Origin: an uncultured Chitinophagaceae bacterium
GTDB taxonomy: Bacteria > Bacteroidota > Bacteroidia > Chitinophagales > Chitinophagaceae
Length of the DNA stretch: 24,301 nucleotides
Assembly (NCBI GenBank): GCA_934502905.1
Contig: CAKSVK010000034.1
Coordinates: 1-24,301 of the forward strand
Direction of reading: 5' to 3'
Part shown: in pieces, positions 14,498-22,136 of the stretch
How the letters are laid out: each line of letters starts with the position of its first letter
Numbering within the stretch: the first letter of the stretch is position 1
Translations under genes and position numbers: made by a program
Notes under the pieces: model-generated
What the model was told of the DNA's origin: nothing
The model's input: only the letters and a program-made list of their open reading frames with translations
The model's database searches: none

Positions 14498-16909
14498 ATG
14501 AAAAAAATAAATATAGACTTTAGACCGGAAGATGAGATGGAATTCATGCCGATCATTCCCCTGAATGAGGATGATATTGAGAGTAAGGAAGAAATCACGA
14601 TCCCTAAGGAATTACCTCTTTTGCCATTGAGAAATACCGTTCTTTTTCCCGGGGTGGTGTTGCCCATCACCGTGGGAAGGGACAGATCGATAAAAGCGGT
14701 GAATGATGCTTATAAATCGGATAAGCTCATTGGGGTGGTAGCACAAAAGGATAGCGAAGTAGAAGATCCCCAGGCAGCTGATATAGAAAATGTAGGTACG
14801 GTTGCGAAGATTGTGAAGCTGATAAAAATGCCCGACGGAGGCACCACGATCATTATCCAGGGTCGTAAACGTTTTACGGTGAATGAGATCACGCACCAGG
14901 ATCCCTATTTTAAGGCTAATATCACACTCCTGGAAGATGAAAAGGTAGACATGGAAAATGACCAGCATTTTGCGGCTACCGCAAGCTCTATAAAAGATCT
15001 TGCCGGACAGATCATCGTTTTGTCTCCGAATATGCCTTCGGAAGCATCCGTTATCCTGAAGAATATCGAGAATCCTTCTTTCCTGATACATTTTGTAAGC
15101 AGCAATATCAGCAGCGACCTTAAAGAAAAGCAGGAATTGCTGGAGACCAATGATATTAAGCTGCGGGCAGAAAAGCTGATGCATATCCTGAACCGTGAGC
15201 TGCAGTTTGCCGAGCTGAAAAACCAGCTCACCAACAAAACAAAAACGGAGCTGGACAAGCAGCAGAAAGAGTATTTTCTCCAGCAACAGCTGAAGAGCAT
15301 TAAGGAAGAGCTGGGCGGCGATACCAATGAACGCCAGATCAGGGATATGCTGAAGAAGGCGGAGACCAAGAAATGGCCGGTATCAGCCAAAGAGATATTC
15401 ATGAAAGGGATTGAAAAGCTGGAAAGGATGCATCCTTCCACGCCGGATTATTCGGTGGTATTCAATCACCTGGACCTGATGCTGGAATTGCCCTGGATGG
15501 AAGGTACGCAAGACTCCTATGACCTGGTAAAGGCAAAGAAAATACTGGACAGGGATCATTACGGAATGAATAAGATCAAAGAGCGGCTCCTGGAATACCT
15601 GGCTGTTTTAAAGCTGAAGGGAGATATGAAGAGTCCGATCCTTTGTTTTGTAGGTCCTCCGGGCATCGGTAAAACCTCATTGGGCAGGAGCATTGCCTCA
15701 GCATTAGGACGCAAATATGTGCGGCTTAGTCTCGGCGGTATGCATGATGAAAGTGAAATAAGAGGCCACAGGAAAACTTATATCGGCGCCATGCCGGGCC
15801 GCATCTTACAATCCATACGTAAGGTCAAATCATCCAACCCGGTCATTATACTGGACGAAATCGATAAAGTAGGAAATGATTTTCGGGGAGATCCGTCCAG
15901 CGCGCTGCTGGAGGTATTGGATCCCGAACAAAATCATACTTTCTACGACAATTACCTGGAGTTGGAATACGATCTGAGTAAAGTGTTATTCATCGCTACG
16001 GCAAACGATATCCTCCATATTCAACCTGCTTTGCGCGACCGGCTGGAGATCATCGACCTGAACGGGTATGCTGTAGAAGAGAAGATACAGATCGCTAAAA
16101 AACACCTGGTGCCCAAGCAAAAAGAAATGCATGGGCTGAAGTCGTTAAATTTCAAGATTGCGGACAAGGTGTTGCAGAAGGTCATCGAAGATTATACCCG
16201 TGAAAGCGGTGTGCGGGAACTGGACCGGCAGCTGGCTTCCATTATGCGTTCAATCGCCAAGGAATATGCCCTGAAAAGCAAGGTGAAGACCGCGCTTACC
16301 GCAAGGGATATAGAAAAGATATTAGGAAAGCCCCGTTATAGCAATGAATTGTATAAAATAGCCAACATGCCCGGCGTTGCCGTAGGACTGGCCTGGACCT
16401 ATGTTGGCGGCGATATCCTTTTCATCGAAACTTCACAAAGCGACGGAAAAGGAGAGCTGCGTCTTACCGGCAACCTTGGTAACGTAATGAAGGAAAGCGC
16501 TACCACGGCGCTGACCTACCTGCAGGCCAATGCAAAAAAATACGGCATTCATCCTGAAGTATTCCAGAAAAAGAATATCCATGTGCATGTTCCTGAAGGC
16601 GCTGTGCCGAAAGACGGTCCCAGTGCAGGGATCACAATGATGACCGCTATCGCATCTGCATTGACCGGCAGAAAAGTAAAACCGTTCCTGGCCATGACCG
16701 GAGAGATCACCCTGCGCGGCCAGGTATTGCCGGTAGGAGGGATCAAAGAAAAGATACTGGCTGCAAAAAGGGCCGGCATGCGGGAGGTAGTGCTTTGCTG
16801 GCAGAATGAAAAAGATGTGCAGGAGATCAATTCAGATTTCATAAGGGGGATCAAATTTCATTATGTAAAAACCATGCAGCAGGTATTGGATATTGCCCTG
16901 GTAGGGTAA
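14498..16909 (+). CDS. lon: ATP-dependent protease Lon (LonA type)
   Basis: Lon degrades misfolded and regulatory proteins in the cytosol. It has 803 residues from the ATG at 14498 ([14 protein letters not shown]); a TTG six codons upstream is less likely. The N-terminal substrate-binding domain begins at [20 protein letters not shown]. The linker helices contain [20 protein letters not shown]. The AAA+ module has Walker [10 protein letters not shown] (386-394), Walker [10 protein letters not shown], and the sensor-1 segment FIATANDI. The protease domain carries the Ser-Lys dyad S709 ([11 protein letters not shown]) and K752 ([14 protein letters not shown]). Length and motifs are those of a full bacterial LonA. 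The membrane-protein pair DUF2752/CCC follows after about 105 bases without a visible terminator. Confidence 0.98.
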   Translation: MKKINIDFRPEDEMEFMPIIPLNEDDIESKEEITIPKELPLLPLRNTVLFPGVVLPITVGRDRSIKAVNDAYKSDKLIGVVAQKDSEVEDPQAADIENVGTVAKIVKLIKMPDGGTTIIIQGRKRFTVNEITHQDPYFKANITLLEDEKVDMENDQHFAATASSIKDLAGQIIVLSPNMPSEASVILKNIENPSFLIHFVSSNISSDLKEKQELLETNDIKLRAEKLMHILNRELQFAELKNQLTNKTKTELDKQQKEYFLQQQLKSIKEELGGDTNERQIRDMLKKAETKKWPVSAKEIFMKGIEKLERMHPSTPDYSVVFNHLDLMLELPWMEGTQDSYDLVKAKKILDRDHYGMNKIKERLLEYLAVLKLKGDMKSPILCFVGPPGIGKTSLGRSIASALGRKYVRLSLGGMHDESEIRGHRKTYIGAMPGRILQSIRKVKSSNPVIILDEIDKVGNDFRGDPSSALLEVLDPEQNHTFYDNYLELEYDLSKVLFIATANDILHIQPALRDRLEIIDLNGYAVEEKIQIAKKHLVPKQKEMHGLKSLNFKIADKVLQKVIEDYTRESGVRELDRQLASIMRSIAKEYALKSKVKTALTARDIEKILGKPRYSNELYKIANMPGVAVGLAWTYVGGDILFIETSQSDGKGELRLTGNLGNVMKESATTALTYLQANAKKYGIHPEVFQKKNIHVHVPEGAVPKDGPSAGITMMTAIASALTGRKVKPFLAMTGEITLRGQVLPVGGIKEKILAAKRAGMREVVLCWQNEKDVQEINSDFIRGIKFHYVKTMQQVLDIALVG

Positions 16910-17015
16910 TAGCTTTGGCCCGTGGGGAGGAGCGTGTTCAGTCATTCGGTTGTGGGGGCGAAGGTTACATTCGAAGCAGCGTCCTGTGCCTTTTCCGTTA
17001 ATTTCAAGTAATTTG

Positions 17016-17339
17016 ATGCTCCTGTTCTGGATCAATATCGCCCGCTGGCTGGAGGAACATATGCTCACCTGTCCTTCTGTAAGGTGGTTTCATATGCAGT
17101 GCCCCGGATGTGGCATGCAAAGAAGTGTTATCGCATTGCTGAAAGGTGATTTCTTTGCATCTGCGGTCCTTTACCCGGCGTTGATACCCATGCTCGTTTT
17201 GTGCCTCTATGCTGTTGCGCATCTTATTTTCCGTTTTTCCCGTGGTGGCAGGGTGATCGTGATTATGCAGATTTTGGTTGTTACAGTCATGCTGGTTCAC
17301 TATTTTTATAAAATACTAACATCACAAATCATAATATAA
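17016..17339 (+). CDS. DUF2752 membrane protein
   Basis: A small membrane protein of 107 residues from the ATG at 17016 (MLLFWINIARW). A TTG at 16950 would add 22 untypical residues, and an ATG at 17061 would cut into the domain. It has the DUF2752 signature: a conserved cysteine in LTCPSVRWF, then QCPGCGMQRSVIALLKGDFF with the CPGCG pair. Two hydrophobic helices follow (about 56-72 and 82-100). The function of DUF2752 is unknown; the CPGCG motif suggests metal or redox chemistry, which is inference. It ends one base before the start of the CCC-motif gene, so the two are translationally coupled. Confidence 0.88.
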   Translation: MLLFWINIARWLEEHMLTCPSVRWFHMQCPGCGMQRSVIALLKGDFFASAVLYPALIPMLVLCLYAVAHLIFRFSRGGRVIVIMQILVVTVMLVHYFYKILTSQIII

Positions 17340-17340
17340 G

Positions 17341-17676
17341 TTGGAAAATCAAACTTCGATCTTCGGTAATGACCAGCCCAGGTCACTGCCCAATGCCTCT
17401 GCTGTTTTAGTGCTGGGTATTTTATCCATTGTCGGATGTGTTTGTTATGGTATCCCCGGACTGGTGTTGAGCATCATTGCACTTGTACTGTACAACAAGG
17501 ATATCCAGTTGTACAGGATAAATCCGTCATTATATACAGAATCATCTTACAGCAACTTGAAAGCCGGAAGGGTATGCGCGATTATCGGGCTGATCCCGAG
17601 CCTGATCGTGCTGGTTGCTATTGTGATCATCATTTTTACTGCAGGTGCAGGCATGCTGATCAACTGGGATTTTTGA
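17341..17676 (+). CDS. CCC-motif membrane protein (DUF4190-like), TTG start
   Basis: A 111-residue membrane protein. The N-terminal segment ends in LPNASAVLVLGILSIVGCVC, whose cysteines (C34, C36) lie in the first helix, followed by YGIPGLVLSIIALVLYNKDI. A short loop (YRINPSLYTESSYSNLKAGR) leads to a third helical region AIIGLIPSLIVLVAIVIIIF. This is the pattern of CCC-motif membrane proteins of Bacteroidota. The only credible start is TTG at 17341: the in-frame stop TAA (17332-17334) lies just upstream, and no ATG or GTG occurs before the conserved part. TTG lies one base after the DUF2752 stop, which favours translation by coupling. Function is unknown. Confidence 0.88.
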   Translation: MENQTSIFGNDQPRSLPNASAVLVLGILSIVGCVCYGIPGLVLSIIALVLYNKDIQLYRINPSLYTESSYSNLKAGRVCAIIGLIPSLIVLVAIVIIIFTAGAGMLINWDF

Positions 17677-17722
17677 TGTATTGCTGCGTAGCGGCCGGGA
17701 ATCCTTTAAGCTACCCGTGACA

Positions 17723-18331
17723 TTATTTACCTATAAGAACGTCATACTTTTGCGGAATTGTGACACCCCGGAAATGATTGGTCAATCCGTAGAAAATAAC
17801 AACAGTGAACAGGATACCAAAGAAAAGTATGGCTTTTGATTGATTTTCGGGGGAGAGGCCTGATAAAGAGTATTTCATTTTCCGGTAATGGACTGCGGCA
17901 ATATGGCCAAAAAATGAAAGGACAGCCAGCCCGTAGTAGGGAATGAAAAACAGGCTGAAAGGAAAAGTGTTGAGTCCGGCTACCCCGAAATAGAAGTTGG
18001 TGTCCAGGTGCAACACGGCACGACCTATCAGGACGGACGTAACGTGAACCAGGAGAAATATGCCCATATACAGCCCGGTCCATATTCTCAGCTTTTCCCA
18101 GCCACCTGTTGTCCGCCACTTTTTTCTGCACAGGCTTATCCCGGAAATAATCTGTACGGGCACCGCGGCCAGCAGTATTGTTTCAGCCAATGCATTTCTG
18201 TAAAAGAGACGAAGCACCTGCATGATTTCTATATGCTTGTCTGCTCCGGCAATGCTGCAGACATGGTTGAAAAGGTGGATCCCGGTAAATACGGAAATCA
18301 GGATACCGGACAGGTAGTGAAGTTGTTTCAT
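17723..18331 (-). CDS. Five-helix membrane protein with paired histidines (cytochrome b-like, unassigned)
   Basis: A 202-residue integral membrane protein; the start at 18331 (MKQLHYLSGI) is preferred over the ATG at 18355, which adds eight residues. It has about five helices: 6-27, 47-68, 84-104, 123-150 and 167-187. Histidines lie in or at the helices: H19 and H23 (helix 1), H96 (helix 3), H143 and H148 (helix 4). Helix 1 (SGILISVFTGIHLFNHV) resembles helix 3 (TGLYMGIFLLVHVTSVL), hinting at an internal duplication. This spacing recalls diheme cytochromes b such as the succinate dehydrogenase anchor, but I cannot assign it to a family. It follows a Crp/Fnr regulator by 53 bases on the same strand, so they probably share a transcript. 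Confidence 0.72.
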   Translation of the reverse strand: MKQLHYLSGILISVFTGIHLFNHVCSIAGADKHIEIMQVLRLFYRNALAETILLAAVPVQIISGISLCRKKWRTTGGWEKLRIWTGLYMGIFLLVHVTSVLIGRAVLHLDTNFYFGVAGLNTFPFSLFFIPYYGLAVLSFFGHIAAVHYRKMKYSLSGLSPENQSKAILFFGILFTVVIFYGLTNHFRGVTIPQKYDVLIGK

Positions 18332-18384
18332 AAAGGCATTTTTGCAAAATTGCATGGTCTGTGGATAAGTTCATTTGATGCAGA

Positions 18385-18966
18385 TCAAATTCGTTTGTGC
18401 GATCCGCGGATCCTGCTCAGCGTTTCAAGTGTGATGCCGAGATAAGAGGCGATATGCATCAGGGGAACCCGCAGGGTAATATCCGGGTTTATTTTGAGCA
18501 GGTTCTCATATTTCTGCCGGGCGGTTTCGAACTGAACAGATACGATCCGTTGCTGAAGCCGGAGCATTGTCTGGGTAACAACATATTTGCCCAGCCGGTC
18601 AAAATCCCTGTGTTTGTCGGAAAGCCGGAGGAAGCTTTCACGGTCCATTGCCAGTAAAATGGCAGGAGACAACACCTCGATATAATGAGGACTGGGAATA
18701 TCTTGAAAAAAGCTGTTGATGGAACAGATGAAATTTCCCTCAAAGGAAAACCAGTCCGTGATATCTTTGCCGTCTTTCAGGTAATAAGCCCTGGCGCAAC
18801 CTTCATAGAGATAATAAGTGATATCAGCATATTGCCCTTCCCTGACCAGGATGGTGTTTTTTTCTGCATGCAGGATGGTGCTGTTTTGCGCTGCATCCTG
18901 CAAACATTCTTTACTTAATGGAAAGTATACCTGGCATATACTTCGGGCTATTGTTTCAAATTCCAT
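18385..18966 (-). CDS. Crp/Fnr-family transcriptional regulator
   Basis: A 193-residue regulator with an N-terminal cyclic-nucleotide-binding-type beta-roll (about 25-115: ILVREGQYADITYYLYEGCAR and WFSFEGNFICSINSFF) and a C-terminal HTH (about 166-189, VPLMHIASYLGITLETLSRI). The start at the ATG at 18966 is chosen because the earlier TTG at 18990 lies inside the -7 promoter element. The cAMP-binding arginine is not evident. There is no FNR-type four-cysteine cluster, although C11, C21, C57 and C81 are present. The ligand is therefore unknown; an anaerobic or redox signal is plausible from the neighbours ccmE/ccmF and the histidine-rich membrane protein. It probably regulates that downstream membrane protein and itself. 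Confidence 0.93.
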   Translation of the reverse strand: MEFETIARSICQVYFPLSKECLQDAAQNSTILHAEKNTILVREGQYADITYYLYEGCARAYYLKDGKDITDWFSFEGNFICSINSFFQDIPSPHYIEVLSPAILLAMDRESFLRLSDKHRDFDRLGKYVVTQTMLRLQQRIVSVQFETARQKYENLLKINPDITLRVPLMHIASYLGITLETLSRIRGSHKRI

Positions 18967-18971
18967 TAAAA

Positions 18972-18988
18972 GACAACTATTTGTTGTC
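18972..18988. promoter_or_regulatory. Inverted repeat, candidate operator at the Crp/Fnr start site
   Basis: GACAAC (18972-18977), TATTT, GTTGTC (18983-18988): a perfect 6-bp inverted repeat overlapping the -7 element by one base and covering the predicted transcription start. The position is ideal for self-repression. The arms differ from the FNR site TTGAT-n4-ATCAA but have the same dyad size. Confidence 0.5.
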
Positions 18989-19017
18989 AAATATAGCGCA
19001 TGTATCCTGATAGGAAA
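18988..19017 (-). promoter_or_regulatory. Bacteroidota-type promoter of the Crp/Fnr gene
   Basis: On the minus strand TTTC (19017-19014), then 18 bases, then TATATTTG (18995-18988), a perfect TAnnTTTG. Transcription should start near 18981, about 15 bases before the ATG at 18966. Confidence 0.65.
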
Positions 19018-19086
19018 CTGCCTTCGGGCACGATCGATATACCTCTGAAAAAGAACAGGAAATATCCGGAAGGCTTATTCCGTACA

Positions 19087-21537
19087 TCACACCTGCCTGG
19101 CCCTGTACCAGACACTTAGAAGGGTACCGAAGGTAGTTATCAGCACGCCGAGCCATAAAAGATTGATGAATGGAAACTGGAATGCTTTCAGCGTTATATA
19201 GTTCATAATAGCGCTGGACTCCTTGATGCCGAGCTCTACCCGGTTTCCTGTTTTATTTACCTCCAGCACCAGGCTCTGCGCCATCACGGTATCCCTTTTG
19301 GGAATAACCGTTCCGTCTTTGGTAAATAATGCTGGCTGCGCCTTGAAGGTTGTGCCGTTATTGCCGTATATCGTCACATCTGCCAGCCAGGCACTGTCTA
19401 CCAGCGGCAGGTCCTTATTGGTTTCTTTATCTGCTTTGATCAGTTGATCTATAACGATATAACCCTCTGAATAAAATACCGTATCCCCTGTGAGAACAGG
19501 AACATGCCTGAAAGTGGAGGTATCCTTGATGCTTTCAGGATCCGGCATAGAAGTAACAAAGGTGAATATATCTTTGTTCCAGTAGTGCCTGGAATCGGGG
19601 TTGGCGGAAAGGTTGGTCCTTCCTTCCTCACCTTTGATCAAAAAAGCATTAGGATACAGTGTAAATTCTTCCTTTATCCGGTCGTTTACCGAATCCTTCC
19701 AGATATAATGGATCTTAAAATATTTCTTTTCATCATTCGGATAACTGGTATCCCCTGTATAAGTAGCTATGTATTTATTAAGCGGGGTAGGAACGCCCTG
19801 TACCAGGGTCACATTCTGCATACCGCTGTCATCTCTTCCTTTGGGATCTTTTAACCAGGAAAAAACGATACCAGTCCTGTTGATAGAGATCACTTCTTTT
19901 TTGGAAGACGAGATCAGGATGCCCAGCAACATTACGCCGAATCCCATATGGGCAACAGAGCCTCCCGCGGCCCTCATCTTTCCTTTCAGACCAGACCATA
20001 TGTACGCGGTGTTGGCCACGATGGCGTACATGGAAGCAAAAATGGCTAAATGTATGGCGCCCAAATAACCTGCACCATATGTGGTATAATTGATATTGCC
20101 GAAAATGCTGATCAGCAGCGATAGAACAAGGGCAATAATTGTTGGCGTTGTTATCTTCTTCATCCAGAAGGCCCTGGGTGTATGCTTGTATTTAAGATAC
20201 TGAATGATAGCGGTCAGCAGTCCCAGCACTACGGCGATCAGGATCATTACACGGTTGTATACATATTCAGGATCTTCCCCGATGGCCTTGTGGGTTCCAA
20301 AAATCTTATTGATAAGCGGCAGCGAAGTATAAAACGTAATATATACCGATGAGATCAGGAATACCAAGGCGCCGACGAACATCCAGAATTCACGGGAAGA
20401 GATATCCTCCTCTTTCTTTACTACCGGAATATGTTTGCTGTTCCTGAAATACAACACAAGGAAAAGACCGGTGAAAAAAGACATGATGACCAGGAAATGC
20501 CAGAACAGGGAATCTCCTTCGCCGGTGAAAGAGTGTACAGACGTATCGCCAAGCACACCGGTGCGTGTTAAGAACGTTGAATAAAAAAGGCTTAAAAAAG
20601 AAAGAAAGATGAACCAGAACACAGACTTCGAGGAATAGCCCGTAGACTTGTGCAGCAGCATGATGTGAATAGCCGCTATAATGATCAGCCAGGGCACCAG
20701 CGACGAGTTCTCAACCGGGTCCCATGCCCAGTAGCCGCCGAATGTGAGCGACTCATAGGCCCATGCGGCCCCCATCATAATACCAATGCCAAGAAACGCT
20801 GCGTTGAACAAAGTCCAGGGCAGGGCGGGTTTTATCCACTCCGAATATTTTTTGGTCCATAAGCCGGCAATTGCAAAAGCAAAAGGTACGATGCTGGAGG
20901 CAAAGCCAATGAACACGATCGGCGGGTGAATGACCATCCAGTAATTTTGCAGCAATACGTTCAATCCCTGTCCGTCCCGTAATGCCTTCTGGATATATAA
21001 CGGGTCCTTGAAAATAGGGTAGTTATACTCGTTCCGCATCAATACAAACGGACTGCTGCCAACTTTAATATCAAAAAAGTAAATGCCCAGCAGGAAGGTA
21101 GACATAAAGATCTGGGCAACGGAAAGTATGGTCATCACCGGCGCTTCCCAGATCCTGCCGGTTTTGATCAATACGAGTCCTATAATGCAATGCCATAGAT
21201 TCCAGAGCATGAAGCTGCCCTCCTGTCCTTCCCAGAAGCTGCTGATAAGATAACCTACCGGCAGGGTGCGATTGGAGTGCTGATAGGCAAAGCGGTATTC
21301 AAAATAATGGTTATAAAGAATGGTATACAGAAGGATCATTATAGAGACCACTGCAACGGTTTCTATAATGAAAGCAGTTCTTGCCAGCTTTTTCCAGGCA
21401 GCATGCGCTTCGGCTATGGCAGCGGTTTGCGTGGCTTTAAAATAGGCGAAAGTAGCGACAAGCGAGGCGACAAAAGATAAAACAGCACTGAAATGGCCCA
21501 GTTGGCCTACGAGCAAATGTTCTCCCTGATAATCCAT
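19087..21537 (-). CDS. ccmF: Cytochrome c maturation heme lyase CcmF (CcsA superfamily, WWD domain)
   Basis: An 816-residue multi-helix inner-membrane protein that attaches heme to apocytochrome c in the periplasm. Family marks in order: NRTLPVGYLISSFWEGQEGS (89-108), H204 (HPPIVFIGF), the tryptophan-rich heme-handling WWD segment (GGYWAWDPVENSSLVPWL, 267-284), H291/H296, H335 (GVLGDTSVHSF) and H530 (GGSVAHMGFGVML). These match the four histidines of the family. It is longer than E. coli CcmF: residues about 550-785 form one large soluble periplasmic part before a final helix (about 787-810). It starts 3 bases after the ccmE stop on the same strand. ccmA, ccmB and ccmC are not in the window. 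Confidence 0.96.
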   Translation of the reverse strand: MDYQGEHLLVGQLGHFSAVLSFVASLVATFAYFKATQTAAIAEAHAAWKKLARTAFIIETVAVVSIMILLYTILYNHYFEYRFAYQHSNRTLPVGYLISSFWEGQEGSFMLWNLWHCIIGLVLIKTGRIWEAPVMTILSVAQIFMSTFLLGIYFFDIKVGSSPFVLMRNEYNYPIFKDPLYIQKALRDGQGLNVLLQNYWMVIHPPIVFIGFASSIVPFAFAIAGLWTKKYSEWIKPALPWTLFNAAFLGIGIMMGAAWAYESLTFGGYWAWDPVENSSLVPWLIIIAAIHIMLLHKSTGYSSKSVFWFIFLSFLSLFYSTFLTRTGVLGDTSVHSFTGEGDSLFWHFLVIMSFFTGLFLVLYFRNSKHIPVVKKEEDISSREFWMFVGALVFLISSVYITFYTSLPLINKIFGTHKAIGEDPEYVYNRVMILIAVVLGLLTAIIQYLKYKHTPRAFWMKKITTPTIIALVLSLLISIFGNINYTTYGAGYLGAIHLAIFASMYAIVANTAYIWSGLKGKMRAAGGSVAHMGFGVMLLGILISSSKKEVISINRTGIVFSWLKDPKGRDDSGMQNVTLVQGVPTPLNKYIATYTGDTSYPNDEKKYFKIHYIWKDSVNDRIKEEFTLYPNAFLIKGEEGRTNLSANPDSRHYWNKDIFTFVTSMPDPESIKDTSTFRHVPVLTGDTVFYSEGYIVIDQLIKADKETNKDLPLVDSAWLADVTIYGNNGTTFKAQPALFTKDGTVIPKRDTVMAQSLVLEVNKTGNRVELGIKESSAIMNYITLKAFQFPFINLLWLGVLITTFGTLLSVWYRARQV

Positions 21538-21540
21538 GAC

Positions 21541-21957
21541 TTAATCCTGCGTTTTGTTTTCAAATTCCTTTCCTTGTTGTGAAGGATCATCCTTGTACTT
21601 GGAAGGACATTTTAGCAGAATTTCCTTACACTCAAATACGTCACCATTCATTTTTCCTTTTAATACGATCCTTTCGCTCATTTCCAGCTCTGGCGGCTTG
21701 GTATTGTGATATACCACTTTGGTTTTTCCGCCCAGGGAGTCTACAGCAAAAAATTCGAGGTAATTGGGATCCTTGACAGGATCATAGGAGATATCTTTCG
21801 TGCGGTCCAGCTGCGCTATCAGGTGTATATACTTTCCCTGCTTCTGCTGGGCAGAGGCTATCGTATCGTATGTGGTCAGATCTTTGGACAGGGTTGCCAA
21901 CATATAAGCGATTGCACCGGCAATCAAGATCAGGGCAATGATATGTGTCTTCTTCAT
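21541..21957 (-). CDS. ccmE: Cytochrome c maturation heme chaperone CcmE, Cys-type (CxxxY)
   Basis: A 138-residue membrane-anchored periplasmic heme chaperone that carries heme from CcmC to CcmF. An N-terminal helix (about 5-22, HIIALILIAGAIAYMLA) is followed by an OB-fold domain with GKYIHLIAQLDR, VVYHNTKPPELEMSERIVLKG and DVFECKEILLKCPSKY. In E. coli the covalent heme ligand is the His of HxxxY; here it is C117 in CPSKY (C117, Y121). Cys-type CcmE proteins have been described in some archaea and Desulfovibrio. The tail after Y121 is short and polar. It is coupled to ccmF with a 3-base gap. Confidence 0.93.
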   Translation of the reverse strand: MKKTHIIALILIAGAIAYMLATLSKDLTTYDTIASAQQKQGKYIHLIAQLDRTKDISYDPVKDPNYLEFFAVDSLGGKTKVVYHNTKPPELEMSERIVLKGKMNGDVFECKEILLKCPSKYKDDPSQQGKEFENKTQD

Positions 21958-21980
21958 GTGGTGAAAACTCCTTTGATCCG

Positions 21981-21988
21981 CGAATTTA
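21981..21988 (-). promoter_or_regulatory. Possible -7 element of ccmEF
   Basis: TAAATTCG on the minus strand differs from TAnnTTTG at one base and lies 24 bases before the ccmE ATG. No clear -33 element is present, so support is limited. The whole gap to the helicase stop is 179 bases and holds no gene. Confidence 0.3.
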
Positions 21989-22136
21989 CGGTAAAAACAG
22001 ATGTGTTTCTTTCCTGGCAGCAGGGTATTTCAGGGTGAGTTTGATCAGGTTCGAAACAAAATACAACCATTCAGATTTCCAAAAATTCTCCTGTAAGGTT
22101 TTGTTAATGCTCAGGCATAAAGTCCTGACAATAGTA

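Noticed and set aside
18972..18990. TTG at 18990 as start of the Crp/Fnr protein
   Set aside because: It falls within the -7 promoter element and the inverted repeat; the ATG at 18966 fits the family better.
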